A DNA stretch of 64,000 nucleotides, taken from assembly GCA_009823395.1 (NCBI GenBank), contig CM020508.1, positions 6,294,515 to 6,358,514 on the forward strand, read 5' to 3'. The position numbers and the translations under genes were made by a program. The notes under the pieces were generated by a model. That model did no database searches. It saw nothing but the letters and a program-made list of their open reading frames with translations, and had not been told where the DNA came from. The DNA is from Thamnaconus septentrionalis. Its lineage: Eukaryota; Chordata; Actinopteri; Tetraodontiformes; Monacanthidae. Below, one piece after another: positions 34,476 through 47,600 of this stretch (positions are counted from its first letter, which is position 1; each line of letters opens with the position of its first letter).

Positions 34476-34650
34476 CTATGTGATGTGTTCTCCGTTTGTT
34501 AGGACCGCAGTAGTGGTGAACACTGGACAAAGTGGGACGCCTCCCACTGGGAAACGCTGCCCGGTCTACACCTCTAGTAGCGTCACGTTTGACGTGGCAG
34601 TTGCACCCATAGATTTCTATGGTTGCACCGGCCACGGAAGAGGCCGCGCT
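34476..34650 (-). other. uap1: uap1 noncoding first exon (approximate 5' end)
   Basis: A strong minus-strand donor (ATAG/GTAAGACT) lies at 34475-34476, and the first coding exon has an acceptor at 33725-33727, so a noncoding exon upstream is required. The sequence above the donor is CpG-bearing. The upper boundary is a guess. Confidence 0.5.
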
Positions 34651-35532
34651 GATGCGTTCGTTTACGCCTCGTAAATTTAATTAATTATATTACACATTTC
34701 ATCTATTTTCTTTCGCCACTTCTCCTGCACTCAGGCTCGTGTCATTCACAAATCTTTCTTGTTTTAAGTTGGAAAGTTAAAAACAAAACAAAAAATTGGA
34801 TAGAATAGTTTCGGGGTTTTTTTTGTTTTTGTTTTGTTTTTTAATCGTTCCCTATTAACCGGTGGGTGTCTATAGTGGAAGAAGAGTATGGGAGGGTATA
34901 CAAGGATTTCTTTCAATAAATGTTAAACAGGAAAGAAAAAAAAGTCAGAGGCTACAGCACCCATGATTATATTAAATACTTATATTTTAGATGTCTGGTG
35001 CCAGCAGAATTTTAAGAGAGCACATGTAAATGTGCTAGTGTACTCTGGACAACAATAAAAACCAATGAATCCATGCCGAATAAAGTACTCGGCATTTGTG
35101 TCATTCACACAAAACACACAAACCCTGCTCTACAAAGAGAGGATTAGCAGTTTTGTTTATGTTTTAATATGTGACACTTTTAAAGAGGACATGACAAAAT
35201 GGCTATCAGGTTGAAGAAGATTGTAATTAGTAAAGGGGAAGTTTAAAGTCACTTAAAACACAATATTTCCAACTCATTTTGGTTATACTCTTTCACTGGC
35301 CTATAATGGATACGTAAAGTTCAACCGGTTGTAATGGGCTGAAATACAGACGCGCAATAGTATCTTTCAAGTTTTAGACCCAGCCACAAGGGGGAGACAC
35401 ACGATCACTAGAGAGGCGGAAGTAGTTCTCAGTCAGAAGGCGGTTTTGTTTTGGTCCCTGTCCTAGCTAAACTAGAGGCGCTTTTCATCTGTGTTTCCTG
35501 TGAATAGTGTCTTCCTGTGACTGTAGAGGGAC
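34650..35532. promoter_or_regulatory. Divergent promoter region of uap1 and ubxn6
   Basis: About 0.9 kb between the inferred uap1 first exon (minus) and the ubxn6 start codon (plus). No other gene fits. No TATA box stands out. Shared regulation is inferred from orientation and distance only. Confidence 0.45.
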
Positions 35533-38500
35533 ATGAAGAAGTTTTTCGATGACATTAAGAAGGACATTAAATTCAAATCCGCGGGACCTGGGAAGACGCT
35601 AACAGAAGACACCAGGTGAAAAGAAGACTTTTATCGAAGCTTGGCAGGAAACCGTTAGCCGCACAGATAGCTGTGACAGAATTGAATGAGCTGTCAAGTA
35701 ATATGGCTTAACGTTAGCTCATAACTATTATGGTAAACCAACTCCTTTTAGCAGGCAAGGGTAACTCTTTCGACGCTTTCTATGTCGGCTGCTTTGCTCC
35801 GTGTACTCTTATGTTATGTTATGTAATGTAATCCATACATACTCAGCCAGTGGGGTGAATCTAATTTCAGTCACAGTACAGAGTTACATTAATCTCTAAA
35901 CGAGCTTACTAGCCCATGTTCTCCAAATGCAGGTTAAGTAGACTGGCTGGGCGCGGACGTCTGCCTAGGAAGTAGCCTAGCTGTCTAGCCTCTTACACTA
36001 ACTTCCTGTCAGGTTTAAGTGAACATGTCCAGGTACGAATAACAGTGACCCCAACGTCGCGACCTCCGTAGTTTATTTGCCGCTGTACTGATGCAGTGCG
36101 AAGCCCGAAAGAGCGGCGGCGCAGAGCAGCTCCGGCACCAGGAATCATCGTCATGGGCCCAGCGAGGGAGCCCAGCGGGCCGGAGCCGCAGCCCTGGCCC
36201 GGGTTGATCAGCGGCAGCGGCCAAAGGTCCACACCTCCCAGGACGCCATTAGAAACCAAGGTGGGAGCAGCAAGCATAAACTGTGCTGTGTATGTGTGTG
36301 TGTGCGGTTTAATGGCTGGGTTGCTGTCTGTTGTGCCCACAGTTAAAGACTGTAATCTGTGTTGAAGCTACATGCCCGCATACTAATTTTTGTGTAATCC
36401 TCGATAGGAAAACAAGCAGTTGTGTTGTTACTTCCACAGTGCTGCTTTTGTGAAATGGTTGGTCGTTGTAATTGTATTTATTTCATAATTATTATTTTAT
36501 TTTTTTTTTTTTATATGAATGTTCCCCTTTCCTTGTAGTAAAACGAGAGCTCGAGGCTGAGGCTGTTGCACTGGCAGAGAGTGAAAAGGCAGTCGCAGAG
36601 GTTCGTAATAAACTCTATTGGATCTTCTTTAGATCCAGCCATCAGTCCTTATATAATTCTTTTTTTTTAATGTTTGGGTAACCTTTCCAGGGATCTCAAG
36701 TGCCGGTGAAAGAGTTTTCCTGCCTGTCAGTGTCCGGTGTGTATTTCACCTGTCCGCTGACCGGAGCCACTTTGACAAAGAGCGACAGGGAGGCAAGCAT
36801 CAAAGAAGCCATTTTCATGGTAGGTCTGCACACGTGTTGTCATCTTATTAGCTAATATGGACGTTTTCCATGATTTCCTAGTAACACAGCCCCTTAATCT
36901 GGAAATGAATCCAGAGTGTTCTCAAGTGTGATGTGAATACAACTTGCACTGTGTTGTTCCTGGCAGCGGTTTGAGGAGGATGAAGTGGAGGCCTCCGTGA
37001 TGATGGTGCACACTTTCAACAAAGACAGAGAGAAAGTGAAAGCCGCTGTAGACATTATAAGCAAGTAAGACGCCTGGTACCATGGCATGAAAAATCTTAA
37101 GGTTGTCATCCGCAGCAGAGACTGACTGTAAACTTGAGTTCAATTCTTTTGTTATTCTTACAAATTCACACGTCTTCCACTTGTTCTGTCAACAGGTATG
37201 TTGACAACATCTGTAAGAATCCAACAGAGGAGAAATACAGGAAGATTAAACTCAGCAACAAGGTGTTCCAGGTGTGCTTACCTAGCGATGTTTAAAAAAT
37301 ATCATATTTGTTACACAAGTGGAATGATTTTCTTTAACTCCTATTTTTTCATGCAATTCAGGAGAAGGTGCGCCCGGTGGAGGGCACTAGAGAGTTTCTT
37401 CAGGCCCTAGGTTTCACCAGCGTCATGCTTCCTGTAGAGGGCCAAGGTAAATGCTGATGAAGCAGCATTTCAGCCAGCTGCATGTTCCCAGACCCGTTAA
37501 AGTTGTTGTTTTTGTCGTGGGAGCAGATGAAGAAGAAGAGTTCCTGGTGTTAACAGAGCACAGTGCCGATGCTCTGGAGTTGATGAAGGAGAGGAGAGAT
37601 CGTCTCCAAAGAGGAGAGCCGGTCAGAGCCCAGCTGGACAGACAGGCGCAGGCGTTCAGGGCGTCGGCCAACGCCCAACACTTTGAGCTGCCACCTGAGT
37701 TCTACAACCTGACGGCGGAGGAGCTGAAGAAGGAGCAACAACAGAGGTACATGAAGTGAACCAACAACTTTTGCATGTGGCATCGTGTACTTACATTGCC
37801 AATGCATGTTTCTAAAAACTCATCCAATAGTGACCTGTTAAAAAAATAATAATAATAATAAATGCAATGCTGACACAAAAAACACAGCGTTGTAACTGTC
37901 AGCAAGAGTTGCTGTGGTAGAACTGCGCTGGGTCTCAATGCATAAGGCACTTTTGCAGCGTTTGCTGTTGAGTTCTTTTTTTTTTTCTTTTCTTTGCAAC
38001 CTGATGCCTCAGCAATGTAAGACGTGCACAACACAGCGTACTACACAACTCATCGTCACATTTTGGGTCCTGTAAGACCTCCAGCCACACAGTTGCAGCA
38101 CAACCCTCAGCATTTGTCACAACGTCAAATGGGCTTGGAACACACCGTCACCCCTCACAGACCACTGCGGAGACATCAAACAGCTGGCACTCTGTGACCT
38201 TTGTGTGTTTCTCCCAGGACTGATTTAGTGGAGAAGAACGCAATGATGCGCACGAAGGCCATGAGGGAGAGAGAGGAGCAGAGGGAGAGGAGAAAATACA
38301 ACTACACCCTGCTGAGGATCAGACTGCCCGATGGGAACCTGCTGCAAGGTTAAGAACGTCCTCTCAACGTGGAGAAACGAGTGAGGGTGGACGTGGAAGT
38401 GATTTGTGCGTGTGTTTGATTCAAGGTATCTTTTATGCGTGGGATCGACTGCCAGTGCTCTTTGGGTTTGTTCGGGAATCGTTGGTGGATGGCTGGCAGC

Positions 38501-38990
38501 CCTTTGAGCTCATCGCCCCCGGAGGTCAGAAACTCCAAGAGTCTGAGGACGTGGCGCTCGCAGAGAGTAACCTGGTGGGTTGGATCGACTCTTTCGTCCT
38601 TGTGTAGACAGAGCAAAGCATTTTTAATAGGGACAACGTGTCTGGACGGCGCAGTATTATACAATATGTCCTGAAGTACTACCATCAGGAATTTTGAAAA
38701 CTTTCAAGGCTTGCCTTGTTTTCTGAAAACATTCACGTGCACAAAGACAAAAATGTGAAGAAACCCGTTCACTACCAGTACACTGAAGTCCATGCATTTG
38801 AGCCATTTACATACCAGCATTTGCAGCCTGAGTTGAGGTTGTTTTGGTTTTTTTTGGTCACCAGGTCCCTGCAGCTCTACTCACCTTTGCCTGGGACGCA
38901 GCCGTGCAGGCGGACATCGCTGCAGCAGGCGGAAAGAGTCCCGCCCTCCTCAAACCAGAGCTGCTAGAAAGCATTCGGACCATGAGCTGA
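35533..38990 (+). CDS. ubxn6: UBX domain-containing protein 6 (p97/VCP cofactor)
   Basis: Adaptor of the AAA ATPase p97/VCP acting in endolysosomal sorting and ER-associated degradation. Exons: 35533-35615, 36097-36260, 36539-36600, 36691-36819, 36967-37064, 37196-37271, 37362-37446, 37527-37746, 38218-38348, 38426-38574, 38865-38990; total 1323 bases, 440 residues, against 441 in human. The N terminus MKKFFDDIKKDIKFKSAGPG is the family hallmark (VCP-interacting motif region). Next come the conserved AALARVDQRQ...TSQDAIRNQ segment, VYFTCPLTGATL, a PUB domain at about residues 147-232 (KYRKIKLSNKVFQEK) and a UBX domain from about residue 330 (YTLLRIRLPDGNLLQGIFYAW). Exon 2 is short and lies in a frame with no ATG, so it is easily missed. 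The gene points away from uap1 and towards chaf1a. Confidence 0.96.
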
Positions 38991-41204
38991 GCACCCAGTC
39001 GGAGCGTGGAGACCCCACCCCCGATCCCCACTCGCCCCTGCTAACGTTTGTACCTCCCCTAATGGCACAACGGCTGGCGTGAAGTTGTCCCTATAAAAAA
39101 CAAAAACAAAAAAAAGATTGCTAACAAGTTTATTTTTCACAAATTCTGTAAAAAGGTTCAGTAGCAGTAACAGGCTGGGTGGGAGCAGCTTCACCCTGCG
39201 CACAGCGTCCTCCCTTGTTGTCCACACAAGGACCATGCCACGTTTTTTTTTGAAGGAAACGACAAGTGTAATTTTCTGTTGCACCCCGAGTGATTATTCG
39301 TACCGTGTAGTTAACGGACAGCAGCATCCAAGGGTGCGTGCTGCTCCCTGCAGTCTTAACAGTCAAGTTGTGTTGCACGTTTGCAGCATGTTGAGAGATC
39401 TCGCTTTAACTGTGTCAGCACATCGGTGCGCCTCAATAGCAGGGCGACGCCTCCGATTCCTGAGTCAGTCAGAGAATACAAACGTGATGTAGCCTCGTGA
39501 ATCTGTTCATTTTTCCGCAGCAGCTGGCTTCTGTGTTTTTATTAAAGGGAGACTTGTAATTTCATCCATAGTCAGTGTGTCAACTATTACAATGAGACAG
39601 AGATTTAAGCAACCTCTGAGGCCTGGGTTCACATTTTTTTTTGCATCATATTGTTTGCATCATCTGTCTTGATCATCCGGTTTGGTCTTTTTTCCTTTTT
39701 GGCCAATATGAGCCTTTTAAAAAAAACAATGTCACAGTACAATTTTGCACACTTAGACGTTAAATGTATTTTTTGTAGCCTTGTCTGGACTTGGGGATAG
39801 TCTTCTAATAAAAGCCCTAAATTTACTTTAAATTCTGCTTATTGATAAAAAAAAAAAAAAAAAAGCTCCCCTAAAACAGAACAGGAAACTACACTCTACT
39901 GTCTCTGTGCACTGGTTGTATCTGAGATTTTAAAAGGCATTTAAATTCTCAATTTGATTTGCCTTCTCTGGCTTTAAACAATGTTTGTTTCTGCAAACTG
40001 GTGTAATGTGGTGTGGTAGGAGTCTGCTGCAACCGCCTAGACCTGCTCTCAAGTGCAGTTGCACCCCCATGTGAAGATTAAAATCTGAGATGATTATTTG
40101 TCGAGGAGTCATGACTTTGCACGGAATATGAAATGACAAGAATCCCACAAATCTTTTGCCCTGCGCTGGTCTTAGATAATTTATGTTGCTACAACTTCCT
40201 GCAAATTCATATGATAATAATTTGTGTTTCTGTTGTTGAATGTGGCAGTGGTCATGTCAGGTCAGCTTTAATGAAAAGTTGTGTTTTGACATTATGCTTG
40301 ATGGGATGAAACAGTTTCTGTAAAGGCCTGAGGCCCCTTTTTTTTTTTTTTAACACTAACTGACTAATTACTTATTATTTGACTCTGGTTTTGCTGTACA
40401 CAACTCCAGGTAAGTTCATAGATGCATTTCAGTTTGTGCTGCATGTAGTTGGTCGAGATGACAACAGACTACCTCTAATTATCTTGAACACATTCAAAGC
40501 AAGTTTCACACAAATTATCTTGACCGTCCTTAAAATTATTTTGGTTTGAATTGAATAGAAGAAGTATGTGGTCCTGTTCATTTTCAGGACACTTCACTAA
40601 CACTCATTTGCTCTTTGCCCAGCTTCACTCGCAGGTATTCAACTGCAGTGGGTGAAGTTGAGGGAAAAGTTGTCAAAATGTTGTTGCTGTTAATCCTCCC
40701 TATGAATAAAGTGGCTTCCAGTGCATCTCAACAGAAGACAAATGTGGCTCCAGTCTGTATTGCATGATGAATCGGTCAGCATCACCTGACCTCCTTTGTG
40801 TTTTGATATTAAGTTTTCTAAGGCTGATGCATTGAATCAAAACCACATTTTCCCAAACAGTTTAGTGTGACAAATGAAAGCACCTTCAAATCCTGTAAGT
40901 GGTAATTTCCTTTCGAAGATCAAGGTGCGCTTGGTAACTGATACCCCAAACACATTTATTAAACTAAAGAGAGGAATAACGAGTGGACAGTAAAAGTACT
41001 TTTAGTTGCGTTTAATGAATTTATCTTGTTCAAGTATTCTTAAGAAAGTACAGAAAAATACATATTTATAAAACATTATGACACTGGTCTATCGACTACT
41101 GCAGTGAGCTGTCAGCGTTAGATTTTGCAGAATAAATGCACCCAGTGAAATTCAAGGGAAATGTACAGACAGACTTTCAGCCTCCTATTTCCCCCCACAA
41201 AACT
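38991..41204. other. Convergent intergenic region of ubxn6 and chaf1a
   Basis: About 2.2 kb of mostly AT-rich sequence containing the ubxn6 3' UTR. No further exon or repeat was recognised. Confidence 0.6.
39541..39546 (+). terminator. Candidate ubxn6 polyadenylation signal
   Basis: ATTAAA about 550 bases after the stop codon. A canonical AATAAA follows at 39807-39812 and another near 40705, so alternative 3' ends are possible. Confidence 0.35.
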
Positions 41205-41210
41205 TTTATT
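41205..41210 (-). terminator. Candidate chaf1a polyadenylation signal
   Basis: TTTATT on plus gives AATAAA on minus, about 440 bases after the chaf1a stop. Confidence 0.4.
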
Positions 41211-41649
41211 TTTGGTCAACTATTTACACATTTACTAGACAGCAGGCAGCGCCATGAACACATTTCAAAAACCATGTGCAATGCTTATCTCGACGGTGTA
41301 GATGCTTCTCTTGAAAATCAGGTATGTCCATTCTGCTCATCTTCCCTGTTGTTGCCGTCGCTGCGCTCCCATCTTCCGCCTTCCAACGGGGCCTGTGCTG
41401 TGTCATGCACATGCCTGGGTGCACCTCAACGCAAAATTACACAAAATTAACAAGCACTGCACAGCCCCCACGTCCTTGATAACCAATCCCTGCTTTTTTT
41501 TTTTTTTTTTTTATATTAACAACTAAATTGTACAAGGCAAGATGACAGCTGACTCCTTTCGATAAGATCTCTTTGATCTGGTTCGGGTCCAGAACCAGGA
41601 GGGAGGAGCCAGCGGACTGCTCGGCAGGGGGAGACTGTCAGCCGTGTCA

Positions 41650-44600
41650 TCAGGCGGTGGGGAGTGTCGAGGCTGCGCTGCTGACGGGTAGAGCTGCTGA
41701 ATCCAGGGCCGTGGCTTTAGTTAGACAGTCTCCGCCGCTGGAGGTCTTCTTCTCTCCACTCGGGTCTACAAGAAAACATTTGAGGTCTTATGTACAACAA
41801 TGACCTTCAGCGTGTAAGAATGAATGCAGGAGGAAGCCAGACAAATGGCACAATTCAAAGAGACTGAGGGGCCATTTACAGGAATACGGGATTCACTGAA
41901 GCCGCACATTTTCGAAACCGAAAATGAAAAAAAAATTAATTTAAACGAAGCCGCATTCAAAAAAAAATTCCTGTTTATACACGAATAAGCTGGAAACGAC
42001 TGAAAACGATGTAGTACCTGTCTGGCCTGGTGTGGCGCCGCAAGTTTACTCTCTGAGGTGGGAAAAGAAGAACACCTGAAGCGCGCCATGTTTAAAGAAG
42101 CGGTAGCACATTAACATTTAGCGACACAGAGAACAGAAAGAATCACTCGTGAAAAGATGGTGTGGATAAACGACAGTTGAAGTTCTGCTTCGAGTTACTT
42201 TCAAACACAAAGCCTGAAAAGGTCCATGTTAAGGTTGACTGGGAGTCGTGCCAGTAAAAGTTTGCTAACATTTATGTCATTTAGGTTTCCTGCCTCAATG
42301 TCCCAGTCTGCCGACCCAAAAGAAAATCCATAAAAAGTGAAAAAACAGGGTGTTTGCAAATTGCTTTTGTTGTGTTTATTTTCACTTTGCACACAATCCA
42401 CGATCGATCCACGAGCACTGTGTATTATTGTTCACTACTGTTTGCGGTTTGTAGTGGAGGTAAATGGGAAGACTTCAGGCTGATCATTAGTAGCAGTTAG
42501 CCCGCTGCCTGACGTGGTTGTTGTTGTTGTGAGTGGTCATCTGCACCTCACGGCCGCTCAGGTTGCAGGGCGGGGAGAGAGGAAGGGGTTTAGAACTGTG
42601 ACATCAGCGTTTCCAAAAAAGATCAGTTTCGGCGTTTACACGAATCCGGGCAGGCGGCGTTTTAAAAAAACAAATCCACCCTGAGGAGCGTTTTCGAAAA
42701 AGTACGGTTTGGGTCAGTGCGGTTTCAGTGAAACCACAGGCTTCGTGTAAATGGCCTCTAAAAGATATTCCTGCTTGTCTGACAACACAGTTTTTGTATA
42801 TAATGAAGCAAAAAGTGGTAGTCAGACCTCTTTTACCACCCTCTCTAACTCACCACTCTCTACGGAGATGAGGACACAGTCCAACTCGTCGTCATCCTCA
42901 GTGTCAGCTTGAAAACCGTCTGCCTCCACGGCGTCCGTCTGGAAAACAAGATATGAAATTGAGTGAAATTAGAACTTCTACCTACGCTCATTTTTTTTGC
43001 CAGAACGGATTGACTTTAAAAGGAATAAGTAGTAAAATCATGTTCCTCTACCTTGTCCCGGTCAGTACATTTCTTCATGAACTTGGTGATGGACATGCTG
43101 CCCGTGCTTTTCCTCTTGTTGGAGGACGACGGAGTGGTGGAGGAGGAGGTCTGAGGTGTGGTCGGGGAGTTTCCCTGAGAGCCCGTGGCTGCCTGGGGTT
43201 CCTCCCGCGACTCCTCTCGGGCTCCAGCAGTGAGGTAGGTCCACTGGCAGGGCACAGGAAGAGCCTCCAGGCCAAAACGGGACAGAACCTCCGAGTGCGC
43301 GTACCAGCAGCAGCGTCTGTAGGCAGGGCGCTTCTCGTACACAGCGTTCTCCTTGATGAGGCGCTTCACCTGTATCCTGATTGAACAGATGGAGGAAAAT
43401 CATTTCAACTGTGCTGAGATTTACCTGCCAAACCATTTTAGATTACACTGCCGAGCCTCCCTTTGACTTCCTTATCTTCTGTGATCAATGTTTGTGATGG
43501 GCAAACGCTCACGCGGAAGAAACACACAGCACTTTTGTGCAGTGAACATTCAATATGAAGATGGTGAAACGTACCGGCATCTGAGTCAACATTTCAAATA
43601 ACATATTATATTATAATAATATATTTTGGGGGTCTGTTGTTACTAATGCCTCACCTTGTGGGAATGTTTTCTCCTGAGCTCTGCGGACTGGAGCGGTCAG
43701 GGGGCGACTGGGAGGAAGAGGAGGACGCCTGCTGACGGCAAAACTCCTGGAATTCTGTGATGATCACCTTGCTGCTGTTGACGTTGCCGTGCAGCAGAGG
43801 CAAGAGCTGGCCGAGCACTGTGAGGAGGAAGGGAAAGAAGGAGCAGTCAGTAGACGGACGGGTGATGTCCTGGTCACATAGAGTCACACGCTGAATGGAA
43901 ATCGGGAAACTATACTGACGACTAGCTGTGTCACAATAGATGAGACGTCGCAGACGAGACAAAAGCTGGGTTTCCATTACCCCTAAAATTGCGCAAAACC
44001 TAAATATCGCAATAAAGAAAAAACTGTAAATGGAAACACCTAAACTTCCAAAAACCTCTCAAATGTCGCTAATAGGTTTTTATGCTCTCATGAGGTGGTT
44101 TTTCAGACATATCAATATAGAGGTTTATCGCAAAAGTGTCATGGAGACACTTTTTTCGCATTGACACATCAGCGGACATGACGCACGGATCATGTGACCA
44201 TTTCACTTCAAGTGAAAATGGCGCGTTATGTTTGGACGAGGGAGGAGACGCAATATTTTTTTACAAGTAATCAAAGAGAAAAATATAATAGCCATTCTTG
44301 AAAGCAAACAAACGTGAACAAAATCATAATCGTAACATAATTCTCTTCAAATCTCGTCCCAATTGCGACTTACGCGCTTCGCACCATTCAATGGAAACAT
44401 CTGCAAATCGCAAATGTAGTTTGTCGAAATTTTAGAAGTAGGGCTTTTATTTTGCGAAAAACTGCAATGGAAACGCAGCCAATGACTCCAGCAGTTTGAA
44501 CCTCAACGATCTGGTGACGGCGCCACGCACCACTTGTTGAAAGAAATTGACCCCTCCCCCCACCAGAACCGGAAAAACAATTAACCGGTTTCATTTGCTT

Positions 44601-47600
44601 CTGAAAAAACCTGCTAGCGCCCAAAGGTTTTGCTGAAAAACACTTGAGATATGCATCTCGTAGTGAATGGACGTTCAAGGAAACCAGAATTAATGATCAA
44701 CTCCAGGCCACAGGCTACTCTTTAACGTGAACACTCACGCTGCTCCTCCCGCTGACCGCGCTGAGACGGATCCTCTTGGCTCGGGCTGTTGTCCGCCTTG
44801 GGCAAAGGCTCGATCAGACACACGCTGTAAGGCTGAAACAGCTGCAGACTAGGCACACGTCCTTCCCAGATGCAGCCCTTCACCACTGGCTCCAGCACCT
44901 TCATCTTCTTCTTTGTGGACATTAGCTCGTCCCACTCCCTTGCCTTCAGTTTTTGACGCAGTTTCAGTTTCTCGAGATCACCGCCGTCCTGAGGGGTGAT
45001 ATGTGAATTATTAGCGCCTCAAACGGCAGAAAGGGACTTAGGTTGCTTTGAAAGGCAAGCATTCCGTACTTCTTCCTCCAAACCGCCCTCGTCCTCTGAG
45101 AGGTAGCCATGGGGAACGAAGAAGCCATCGTCGTCATCATCTTCACCTCCTTCCTCCTCGTCTTCCTAAAAAGAACAGTTTTAGGTCTTAAAGTGTGCAC
45201 GGTCACCTCTTGTTTGTAACACATTTCAGCATTGACACTGTTATAGATCACAAAGATCTCCAGGAAACAATATTCAGCCTTCTGTTCACACCATCACACT
45301 AAAAGACACTAAATGTTTTGACTAATGGGCAAAAGAAAGAGAAATTATATTATATTAATAGTATGTCATAAAGTAGCTGTATTTCATCCATTTTTTCAGT
45401 GTTTTAAGATTAATTTCAATAAAGAGCTGAACACTGTGGGGCTTCAAAGACACTTTTTTTGGTGTAACCTTTTGTTTATTTTCAATTGACATTAAAGCAC
45501 GTTTTCTACATATCCCATGATACATTTTTTCCTCCTATGAGGTGGGTCACCCAAACACTCCATCCATCTGCTCCTGCTCCTCTGTCAACCCATTGTGGCC
45601 CACCAGTCAAAAAGTTTGGCCACCCCTGGACGAAAGCCAATCTATCAGGTTTTTGCGTTTCATTTATTTGACTTTTCTACTATGATCAGACCCAAAATGC
45701 AGATAAAACAAGAAAAATGTCTCTTAAAGGCTATGAATACATCTGCAATTCTGTCCTTGCTTGGCACTCAGCATGAATGACTGGCCATCGGGAATCACCC
45801 AATGCTTCTCGAGTACAACACCGCTGCTGCTCCCTCAGCGTACGGGCCAAATGTGGAGGTCAGACTTCACATGCTTGGGGGACGTGACAATAAGTGGGAC
45901 GTTAAGAGAAACTCACCCCTTCACTGTGCGACAAAGACTCTCCTGGCTCCTCTTCCTCCCATTCCTCATCACTGTCCACCTCGTAGTCTAACAAATCCTG
46001 AAGCGAAAAAGATCATATTGAACCGATAGTCAGACAATGACACGTGTCAAACTTGAACGTAGAAAGATTTTTCAGAGGTGTACGGTTAAGTTATACTGGC
46101 AGATTCTCTAAGATTACACATGACTTGAACCCTCTGAACTAATGCAACTTTGCTTTACCTTATCCTGTCTTAGGGGACAGCGCGGCGAGATATGAGAGCT
46201 CTTTTTGCTCCAGGTGCCCCAGTATGCTGGACGGTAGTTTGCGTGGAACTTTAAGAGCTTCATGGGTCCGTAATGTTTACGATCAGGCACGCTGTCCGTG
46301 TTGGGTCCTTCTACTACTATACACTCTCTGGACACACAGCAGACAGGGGTGAGGACATTCAAGTTGTGGTTTGTTTACATGGAGAACAAAAACTAGAATT
46401 TTGTTTTCTTTGTCTGTGTAACCTGGTCATTAGTCTAGACTAGAGTACGAGTTCTTTATTTTATATTTACAACATACTATATGTCCTGCAAGTGATGTGG
46501 GGATTGCACAATTTCTGTGACAAATACAAAACGTAAAGGACGTGGCTGTGTAACCGGCAAAAGACCAGTGGGGAAAATACAATAATAATTTTATTAAATA
46601 AAATTAAGTCTCACCTCAGGGACTTGGACTGTCTGGGTTTGGTGGGCCCCGACCGGCGAGGTTTTTGCCCGATCCAGTCTTTCAGTGTGTGTCCATTGTC
46701 AGATTGGTTTAATAGACAGCGGTCAAGCTCCTCAAGGGCAGACTCCTCACACTGAACCCGACACAGAGGTGCCAGAGACACATTTTCTTTTATCTCAAAG
46801 GGTGCAAACTTGCCACATGCAGGCGCGAGCGTCTGAAAGGAGAAAATGACATGTTCCACTGACTGTATATGCGACACCGAACCTGCTGCTTGCTGTCGAG
46901 GATGAACCAGACTTGTGCAAGTCCAAGATTTTTGCAGTTCTTGTTTTGTTTTTTCCAAATTGCCTCTTTAGAGAAGCTGAATGTAGACATTTAAAAATAA
47001 ATAAATACAAACTTCCTCATGCACACTTTCAATAGTCTGTTCAAAGGTCCAGTGAAGTTGACCCACTTGAATTGCTACAGTAAACTGCCTGTTAAAATTA
47101 CTTGCCAAAAACACTTCATAAAAAGATATAGACGACAGGTTTTAATAATGGCTTCAGCCTGACTGTACTGTGACATGTGATATTATGAGATGTTCTCACC
47201 TTTGGAGCCTGTTGGATTTTAGCCTTTTGTAGAAACCGTGTAATTTCTGCCTTCTCTGCTTTGATACGCTGAAAAAACACAAACACACATCATCAATGAA
47301 GCTGCTGCGGCAGAGTTACAGTACAATGACATCACCTTAGTTCAACTTACGTCTTTCTCTTCTTTCAACCGTTTCTCTTCTTCCTTCATTCGCTTCTCCT
47401 CTTCTTTCTTGCGTTTCTCTTCAAGCTTTGCCCTGAAATAAGGTAGCAGCAAAATATTCACCAATCTCAATCTATTTTGTGCATATCTTCGAAAGCACAC
47501 CAAATTAGTCAAACCAAAAACATGAAAAAAAAAAAGTTCAAACAATTTTACTTACTCTAACTTTGATTTACGTTGCTCCTCTTTTGCTTTTAACTTCTCT

